A stretch of 14,076 bases of DNA from Glo-17 sp964637835 (GTDB lineage Bacteria > Krumholzibacteriota > Krumholzibacteriia > LZORAL124-64-63), in contig CAZWYF010000073.1 in assembly GCA_964637835.1 (NCBI GenBank), positions 1 to 14,076 of the forward strand, read 5' to 3'. The position numbers and the translations under genes are program-made. Shown here piece after piece: positions 9,701-14,076 of this stretch (position 1 is its first letter; every line of letters starts with the position of its first letter). The notes under the pieces were generated by a model that worked only from the letters and a program-made list of their open reading frames with translations, was not told where the DNA came from and did no database searches.

Positions 9701-10418
9701 CTGGCGCTCGACGTAGAGGCGGTGGTCGTGCTTGAGCCCCTGCTCGGCGCCGCCGCTGACCAGGCGCACGTTCTCGGACGACCACTGGTTCAGCCGCGTG
9801 ACCACGTCGGTGAAGTCCAGCTCGCCGCCGGCGGCGGCGGTGGCGGGGCCGGCGTCGGTGGCGTCGTCCTCGGGCGCGAGCGCGTCGCGCAGGGCGGTGG
9901 CGCTGTCGACGTAGACGGCCTCGTCGGTGCCGCGGGTGTTGCCCAGCAGGTACTTCAGCCGCTTGACGATCTTCTTCTTGTTGATGTCCGCGGTCTCGAA
10001 GAGCAGCCAGTCGGCGTGGCCGTCCTCGCCGGTGGCGACGTTGCCGATGAGGAAGAGGATGCGGACGAGGGCGGGGTCGGTGGGGTCCGCGGCGGCGGGG
10101 GTGGCGGCGCCGTCCTCGCCGGCGGCGTCGCGCGGCCGGTCGAGGATCACCGGCTGGTCGGGGACCGGGCCGGGGCGATCCCAGGGGGCGGTGGGGCAGG
10201 CGGCGAGGTCGGGGCCGCGGAGGGTGAGGACCTGGGCGGGGGCGGCGCCGTCGGNNNNNNNNNNNNNNNNNNNNNNNNNNNNNNNNNNNNNNNNNNNNNN
10301 NNNNNNNNNNNNNNNNNNNNNNNNNNNNNNNNNNNNNNNNNNNNNNNNNNNNNNAGTATTCGGGTGGGAGGACGCCGGCGAGCCCGTGGCGCTCGTGTCG
10401 CGTGGGTGTGGCAGCCAT
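6728..10418 (-). CDS. NACHT-like STAND NTPase with inserted zinc-ribbon-like motif (contains gap)
   Basis: A protein of about 1,200 residues or more. Walker A GDSGHGKT is encoded at 9608-9631 and Walker B FLDGLNEY at 9389-9412, followed by VVTTCRTVAW, an arginine-containing sensor-like strand. Downstream a DPLLLRLAAQAY helix and RFVYDRYLEYRLG match the helical parts of NACHT-type STAND NTPases. Between them C-x3-H and CPECGC (8783-8845) look like a zinc ribbon. The last 600 residues are helical, perhaps HEAT-like, and resemble nothing I recognise. The N-terminus is cut by the 100-N gap at 10255-10354. On its upstream side an ATG at 10418 gives MAATPTRHERHGLAG..., but an in-frame ATG at 10460 and a TTG at 10453 in another frame remain possible, and none has a clear Shine-Dalgarno. 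The segment between the gap and the P-loop (about 200 residues) has no recognised domain. The gene diverges from the MerR-vWA operon. It is probably a sensor or switch ATPase. Confidence 0.8.
10255..10354. other. Assembly gap (100 N)
   Basis: Exactly 100 N near the N-terminal end of the STAND NTPase gene. STAND proteins commonly carry their effector or adaptor domain here, so the gap hides the part that would tell most about function. The reading frame cannot be carried across it. Confidence 0.98.
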
Positions 10419-10491
10419 GGAAGTTTCTGGCGAAAAAAGCACGTATCGGTCAAAAGTCATCCCGCCGCGGGACTATTTTTGACACGAAAGG

Positions 10492-10524
10492 CCGCTCAGG
10501 TACACCGCTGGTGTACCTGAGCGG
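10492..10524. promoter_or_regulatory. Perfect inverted repeat, 15-bp arms, 3-bp centre (candidate operator)
   Basis: CCGCTCAGGTACACC, then GCT, then its exact reverse complement. It lies 74 bases upstream of the favoured STAND NTPase start and about 260 bases upstream of the MerR start. No T-run follows on either strand, so an intrinsic terminator is unlikely. MerR-family dimers bind long dyads of this sort, usually inside a promoter spacer, so binding by the neighbouring MerR protein is a reasonable but unproven inference. A 3-nt-loop hairpin in the 5' untranslated RNA of the STAND gene is the alternative. Confidence 0.65.
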
Positions 10525-10739
10525 AACATTCCATCAAGTCGCCGCCAGACCAGTCCACGACCCAGCCCATGGCACGCGCTGCGAGGAGACGACACGGGAT
10601 GCCGGAAGCCGAGGCGAGCCACCGGGCAAGATGACGACCTAACCGGGCCTTGCCGCCGATTGTCCCGATCGGGAATCCGCAACACCCCGGGATCGCCCAC
10701 GAACTCGCCAAATAAGTTCATTTTTTCGCGACTCAAGTA

Positions 10740-10768
10740 TTGACATTGGCCACTGTCTATTCTATTCT
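10740..10768 (+). promoter_or_regulatory. Sigma70-like promoter of the MerR-vWA operon
   Basis: A perfect TTGACA (10740-10745), an exact 17-bp spacer and TATTCT (10763-10768) lie just before the MerR gene in an AT-rich patch. A second TATTCT overlaps at 10758. Transcription would start near 10775, leaving a leader of only about 13 bases that begins at the Shine-Dalgarno GAGGTG (10775-10780). The 17-bp spacer is the constitutive type and not the stretched 19-20 bp spacer of classical MerR-activated promoters. Confidence 0.75.
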
Positions 10769-10787
10769 CGCCCCGAGGTGACCAATC

Positions 10788-11936
10788 ATGACGACCGAGC
10801 GCGGCTACACCCTGGACGACCTGATCCACCTGACCGGCTTCACCCGGCGGCAGATCCGCTTCTACATCAACAAGAAGCTGGTGCCGGGCACCGAGGATCG
10901 TGGACCGCATGCTGTATACAGTCACGAGACACTGACGAGACTCCGTCTCATCGCCAGGCTCAAGACCATGCAGGTCCCGCCCCTGGACCGGACCATGACC
11001 CTGGAGGAGATCCGGAGCGCGCTGGATTCGCTCCCGCCCGAGGGCATCGAGGCGCTCCTGGCCGGCACGGCGGAGTTGCGGGTCTTCGACACCGAGAGCG
11101 GACGCTCCATGCCGGCGGCGCCGTCGGGGGACGCCACCGGCGAGAAGGCGGCGCGGTCGCGGCCAGCCGCCGGGGATGAGGGGGATGAGGAGGATGAGGA
11201 GAACCAGGACGGGACCGGCGCCTTCTTCGCCCTTCGCGAGGTGGAGCCCGCCGGGGAGGAGCCGCCCGAGGGGAGGCCACCCGGGGAGGCCTCCGGCGTC
11301 CTCTCCGGGGACACCCCCGGGAGCAAACCCGGGGGGCCCCCCGGGGGGCCCCCCGGCGATCCCCCCGGCGATCCGCTCGCCCCTCGGCTGACCACCCGGC
11401 CGACGGACGAATCCCCCGACGACGATCCCTCCCGCTACATCGCCTCCATCCGGCGCGACTTCGGCCTCGAGCCCGGCCGCCGGCAGCGGGAGAACCACGA
11501 GGAGCGTCACCGCGACCGCCGTCGCCAGGAGCACGAACGCCGCGAGGGCGACCGCGAGCGCTACCGGCAGGAGACCCGGCGCCGTGACGAGCGCGACCGC
11601 CGGCGAGCCTCCCGGCACCGCCAGCCCGACCTCTTCGCCCCCCAGGCGGACCCGCAGGAGGACGACCCCGTCGGCGCCCCCGCTGCCGCCGCCCTGGAAG
11701 ACGTCCTCGAGCGCCTCGAGGAACTCCTCGCGCTGCTGGCCGAGGATCCGCAGGAGCGCCGGCACCGCACCGGTCCGCGCCCCGCCCCCGGCGAGCCCGC
11801 CCCGTGGCGGCGGCTGAGCACGCCGGACCTGGAGATCAACGTCCGCCAGCCGGACGACCACCGCGCACGCCGCCGGCTGCGCGCCATGAGCCGGGTCCTG
11901 TCCCGGCTGCTTCACCCGGAGGAGGGGGAGACATGA
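10788..11936 (+). CDS. MerR-family transcriptional regulator with long low-complexity and charged tail
   Basis: 382 residues. The ATG at 10788 follows GAGGTG seven bases upstream. Residues 7-80 are a MerR-type winged helix: YTLDDLIHLTGFTRRQIRFY, then a wing and helix through LRLIARLKTMQ. MerR proteins dimerise through a coiled coil and bind promoter dyads. Here the usual small effector domain is replaced by an unusual extension: an acidic stretch (about 129-142), a Gly-Pro-rich region with PGGPPGGPPGDPPGD (181-195), a highly charged Arg/Glu/Asp stretch probably forming one long helix (about 230-278), a Leu-rich helix EDVLERLEELLALL (304-317) and a final W-R...DLEINVR basic tail. I see no Cys metal site. 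Its stop overlaps the start of the vWA gene (ATGA), so the two proteins are translationally coupled and probably interact. It may be a regulator, or a DNA-binding sensor within a larger complex. Confidence 0.88.
   Translation: MTTERGYTLDDLIHLTGFTRRQIRFYINKKLVPGTEDRGPHAVYSHETLTRLRLIARLKTMQVPPLDRTMTLEEIRSALDSLPPEGIEALLAGTAELRVFDTESGRSMPAAPSGDATGEKAARSRPAAGDEGDEEDEENQDGTGAFFALREVEPAGEEPPEGRPPGEASGVLSGDTPGSKPGGPPGGPPGDPPGDPLAPRLTTRPTDESPDDDPSRYIASIRRDFGLEPGRRQRENHEERHRDRRRQEHERREGDRERYRQETRRRDERDRRRASRHRQPDLFAPQADPQEDDPVGAPAAAALEDVLERLEELLALLAEDPQERRHRTGPRPAPGEPAPWRRLSTPDLEINVRQPDDHRARRRLRAMSRVLSRLLHPEEGET
11331..11354. repeat. G6C6G6C6 tract
   Basis: Two perfect GGGGGGCCCCCC units in tandem inside the MerR gene encode the GGPPGGPP linker. 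The tract is self-complementary and closely matches the one at 4127-4153 in the first gene. It is followed by two CCCCCCGGCGAT-like 12-bp units. Confidence 0.85.
11921..11936 (+). promoter_or_regulatory. Strong ribosome binding site at the MerR/vWA ATGA overlap
   Basis: GGAGGGGGAG (11921-11930) lies just before the overlapping stop and start ATGA at 11933-11936. This strong Shine-Dalgarno fixes the vWA start at 11933 and indicates coupled, near-stoichiometric production of the two proteins. Confidence 0.85.
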
Positions 11937-13456
11937 ACACCACCGAACTCGGCAGACGACTGCAATGGCAACGCGAACTGGACGGCGACCGCATCGGCCC
12001 CGAGGGCGGCATGCGCCACCTGGTGGTGACCGTCCGCGCCCCGCGGCCAGAGGACCTGGCGCCGGCCGGCGCCCGAGCTGGCGACCGCGACACCCACACC
12101 GCCAGCGACCGCCCGCCCCTGGACCTCGCCCTGGTCATCGACGCCTCGGGCAGCATGCGCGGCGCCAAGCTCGCCGCCGCCCGCACCGCCGCCCGCGGCG
12201 TGGTCGAACGCCTGGGCCCGCAGGACCGCGTCAGCCTGGTGTCCTTCGCCACCGCGGTGCGCACCCACGCCACCGCCATCTCCTGCGACGACCCCGGCCG
12301 CGGCCAGCTCATCGCCGCCATCGACAACCTCCGCTCCCGCGACATGACCGACCTCGGCGCCGGCTGGCTCGAGGGCTGCGACCGCGTGGCNNNNNNNNNN
12401 NNNNNNNNNNNNNNNNNNNNNNNNNNNNNNNNNNNNNNNNNNNNNNNNNNNNNNNNNNNNNNNNNNNNNNNNNNNNNNNNNNNNNNNNNNATCACGGGCA
12501 ATACCACCCCCCGCCAGCGCCGCGTCCTGGTCCTCTCCGACGGCATGGCCAACCGCGGCATCATCGACCCGGACGTCCTCGGCCAGCACGCCGCCGCCCT
12601 GCGCGACCGCGGGATCTACACGTCGGCCGTGGGCATCGGCGACGACTACTCCCCCGTCCAGCTCGAGGCCCTCGCCGAACACGGCGGCGGCCGGCTCCAC
12701 GACGCTCCGCTGGGCGAGGACATCGTCGCCGTGGTCCTCGGCGAACTGGGCGAGATCACCGCCACGGTGGCCGACGGCATGACCCTGGTGATCGACCAGG
12801 ACGACGGCGTCGCGGTCTCGGCACTGGGCCCGTACGCCACGGAGGTGGCCCACCGCCGCCTCACCGTCCACCTGGGCACCCTCGCCGCCGGCGCCACCCG
12901 CCAGGTGGTGCTGCAGGCGGCCATCGCGCCCAGGTCCGGCGCCGACGTGCGCCGTGTCCAGGCCGGCGCGGACCACGACGGCACAGACCACGACGGCACA
13001 GACCACGACGGCGCGGACCGGGACGGCGGCAACCGGCCCGTCGCCGCGGTCGTCACCCTGATTCCGTCATGGCGCCTGACCAGCGGCGAACGGAGGCACG
13101 GCGAGCTCGCCCCCGCCCGGATCCGGTACGCCGACCCCGCCCTGGACGACCCCATCACCGTCGACCCGCTCATCGGCCGCCGGGTGGCCGAGCTGTGGGC
13201 CGAGCAGCTCAAGCTCGGCTCCATGCGCCGCAACACCACCGGCGACCTCGACCAGGCCCGCCAGGCCGTGCTCGAGGCCCTCCCCGGCTTCCGCGCCTAC
13301 TGCGCCGGCGTCCCCGGAACCGGCCGCCTGGTCCGTGACCTCGAGCGCCACGCCGACCGCGTGAAGACGCGGCTGTCCGCTCGCGAGTCCCGCGACGACA
13401 TGGCCACCTACCGGATGAGCCTGAAGATGGAGCGGGATTACCGGATGCGGGGGTAG
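11933..13456 (+). CDS. vWA-domain protein (contains gap)
   Basis: About 507 residues nominally. After a short N-terminal beta segment, the vWA fold starts near residue 64 with LDLALVIDASGSM; D70, S72 and S74 form the metal-dependent adhesion (MIDAS) motif and T138 (RDMTDLGAGW) fits the MIDAS threonine. A 100-N gap removes the middle. The frame beyond it happens to match, with VLVLSDGMANRG supplying the conserved late aspartate. A beta-rich domain follows, then a D/H/G repeat linker, a helical region (IRYADPALDDP, then IGRRVAELWAEQLKL) and a basic tail. This arrangement resembles YfbK-like and other bacterial intracellular vWA proteins. There is no signal peptide or membrane segment, so it should be cytoplasmic. 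Such vWA proteins usually act as metal-dependent binding scaffolds. The coupled MerR protein is the likely partner and the divergent STAND NTPase a possible one. Confidence 0.9.
   Translation: MNTTELGRRLQWQRELDGDRIGPEGGMRHLVVTVRAPRPEDLAPAGARAGDRDTHTASDRPPLDLALVIDASGSMRGAKLAAARTAARGVVERLGPQDRVSLVSFATAVRTHATAISCDDPGRGQLIAAIDNLRSRDMTDLGAGWLEGCDRVXXXXXXXXXXXXXXXXXXXXXXXXXXXXXXXXXXITGNTTPRQRRVLVLSDGMANRGIIDPDVLGQHAAALRDRGIYTSAVGIGDDYSPVQLEALAEHGGGRLHDAPLGEDIVAVVLGELGEITATVADGMTLVIDQDDGVAVSALGPYATEVAHRRLTVHLGTLAAGATRQVVLQAAIAPRSGADVRRVQAGADHDGTDHDGTDHDGADRDGGNRPVAAVVTLIPSWRLTSGERRHGELAPARIRYADPALDDPITVDPLIGRRVAELWAEQLKLGSMRRNTTGDLDQARQAVLEALPGFRAYCAGVPGTGRLVRDLERHADRVKTRLSARESRDDMATYRMSLKMERDYRMRG
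12391..12490. other. Assembly gap (100 N)
   Basis: Exactly 100 N inside the vWA domain. The same frame is open on both sides, which can happen by chance for a placeholder gap, so the true length of the protein is not known. Confidence 0.98.
12971..13029 (+). repeat. 15-bp in-frame tandem repeat encoding DHDGT
   Basis: GACCACGACGGCACA occurs twice, followed by GACCACGACGGCGCG and a degenerate fourth unit GACCGGGACGGCGG. It encodes DHDGT, DHDGT, DHDGA, DRDGG between the beta-rich and helical parts of the vWA protein. The D-x-D-G spacing resembles calcium-binding loops, but it could simply be a flexible acidic linker. Confidence 0.85.
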
Positions 13457-13538
13457 GGCGGAGTGGGCGCGGGGATCGGAACCAGAGATTCCTGCGCCGG
13501 GACCGGAGAGCTTCATCCGGATGGTTCTTTCTCCGGAG

Positions 13539-13574
13539 TGCCGGGGACCACCACCGCGGTGGCGGTCCCCGGCA
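13539..13574. terminator. Strong stem-loop between convergent genes, possible bidirectional terminator
   Basis: TGCCGGGGACC pairs perfectly with GGTCCCCGGCA, and the enclosed sequence contains the 12-bp palindrome CCACCGCGGTGG, leaving one A-C mismatch in a 36-base hairpin. It sits between the vWA stop and the stop of the minus-strand gene, where a shared terminator is expected. No T-run follows on either strand, so it is not a canonical intrinsic terminator. An 8-bp palindrome CTCCGGAG lies next to it (13531-13538). Confidence 0.55.
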
Positions 13575-13581
13575 TCATCCA

Positions 13582-14076
13582 TCAACGGGCGAGGGTCATC
13601 TTCCGGACCTGGACCTCGCCGCCGAACATCAGCCGGCAGAAGTAGGTCCCCGAGGCCACGGCCCGGCCGTGAGCGTCGGTCCCGCGCCAGACCACCGCGT
13701 GCGAGCCGGCCGGCTGGATACCGTCCACCAGCGTCGCGACCCGGCGGCCATTCACCGAATAGACCTCCAGACGCACCGCTCCCGCGGCGGGCAACGCGTA
13801 CCGGATGGTGGTGACCGGGTTGAACGGGTTGGGATGGTTGCCGGCCAGGGTCACCATCTCCGGCACGGCTCCCGGTGCGGCCGTGACCTGGCCGTCGAGG
13901 GAGACCGTGATGGCCTGGTTGTCCGCGTCGCGGACATCGAGGACGAGGTCGTCCGCCGCGAGACCGGCCACGCCGTCGACCACGAGGAGGTCGCCCGCCC
14001 CGGCGAGCACTTCCCCGGCTCCCAGGACCACACAGGCCGCATCGAGACCGGGTCCGGCGTTGCGCACCATGACCGG
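13582..14076 (-). CDS. C-terminal part of a secreted protein with FlgD-like Ig / sorting-type domain (5' partial)
   Basis: The frame is open past the right edge: an ATG at 14070 is preceded by in-frame codons, so the real start is outside. The last 90 or so residues show the pattern NHPNPFNPVTTIRYALP, then V-L-V-Y-V-GRRVATL, then G-V-W-G-D-GR-VASGTYF. This is the FlgD-type Ig-like C-terminal domain, found at the ends of secreted enzymes and surface proteins in FCB-group and related bacteria and often annotated as a sorting domain. The upstream 70 residues are beta-rich without a recognisable catalytic motif. It is probably the tail of a larger exported protein, and its function depends on the missing part. 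It converges on the vWA gene across about 125 bases. Confidence 0.85.
   Translation of the reverse strand, partial: PVMVRNAGPGLDAACVVLGAGEVLAGAGDLLVVDGVAGLAADDLVLDVRDADNQAITVSLDGQVTAAPGAVPEMVTLAGNHPNPFNPVTTIRYALPAAGAVRLEVYSVNGRRVATLVDGIQPAGSHAVVWRGTDAHGRAVASGTYFCRLMFGGEVQVRKMTLAR

Larger units (their letters stand above)
10419..10787. promoter_or_regulatory. Divergent intergenic regulatory region
   Basis: About 370 bases lie between the starts of the STAND NTPase and MerR genes, with no credible gene. Parts are AT-rich compared with the rest of the window, notably 10700-10770. The region contains the long inverted repeat (10492-10524), a perfect 12-bp palindrome TCCCGATCGGGA (10663-10674) and the MerR promoter. 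I could not find a convincing promoter for the minus-strand gene. A TTGACA at 10479-10484 on the plus strand has no good -10 partner. Confidence 0.7.

Noticed and set aside
10479..10506. Second promoter with TTGACA at 10479 overlapping the inverted repeat
   Set aside because: The -35 match is perfect, but the only candidate -10 at normal spacing is TACACC or ACACCG, which is too weak, and it would read through 280 non-coding bases.
10492..10524. Intrinsic terminator
   Set aside because: No T-run follows the stem on either strand, and its place between divergent starts does not suit a terminator.
6593..10642. A 1,349-residue open frame on the plus strand across the STAND NTPase gene
   Set aside because: It is a shadow on the opposite strand of a gene with clear P-loop motifs. 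Its translation is Val/Gly/Gln/His-biased low-complexity sequence without domains, as expected for an antisense frame in very GC-rich DNA.
6728..13456. A vWA-MoxR-VMAP ternary system
   Set aside because: The layout is similar in spirit, but there is no MoxR-type AAA ATPase in the window and I see no evidence for a VMAP-type protein.
13582..14076. A true type IX secretion sorting signal
   Set aside because: The end matches the FlgD-like Ig domain pattern. No secretion-system genes are present in the window, so a type IX route cannot be claimed.

Overview
The window is very GC-rich, with codons ending mostly in G or C. It carries seven protein-coding genes and no recognisable RNA gene. The gene at the right edge ends in a FlgD-like C-terminal domain of the kind attached to secreted proteins in FCB-group and related candidate phyla. 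With the high GC this suggests a lineage such as Krumholzibacteriota or Eisenbacteria, but that placement is a low-confidence inference. Three runs of exactly 100 N (3774-3873, 10255-10354, 12391-12490) are scaffold gaps of unknown true length. Each interrupts a gene, so reading frames cannot be trusted across them.

Left block (1-5313, + strand): a large multi-pass membrane STAND-type ATPase with TPR-like repeats enters from the left edge and runs through the first gap. Its stop overlaps the start of the next gene as ATGA. That gene is a membrane-anchored glycerophosphodiester phosphodiesterase whose catalytic domain is predicted to lie outside the cytoplasmic membrane. The pair is probably one operon. 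A six-copy 18-bp tandem repeat lies directly behind it.

Centre (5430-6726, +): an autonomous AAA_14/DUF4143 ATPase is preceded by nested small palindromes that cover a probable leaderless promoter. It converges on the next gene with a single base between the two stop codons.

Right block (6728-13456): a large NACHT-like STAND NTPase on the minus strand faces away from a two-gene plus-strand operon. That operon encodes a MerR-family regulator with a long low-complexity and charged tail, and a vWA-domain protein coupled to it by an ATGA overlap. The divergent intergenic region holds a perfect 15-bp-arm inverted repeat and a strong sigma70-like promoter in front of the MerR gene. A DNA-binding sensor, a vWA scaffold and a STAND NTPase grouped in this way resemble NTP-dependent conflict or signalling systems in general layout. 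This MerR-vWA-STAND set is the best candidate here for an undescribed system. The N-terminus of the STAND protein, where an effector or adaptor domain would sit, is largely hidden by the second gap.

Right edge (13582-14076, -): the C-terminal end of a probable secreted protein, separated from the vWA gene by a strong stem-loop.
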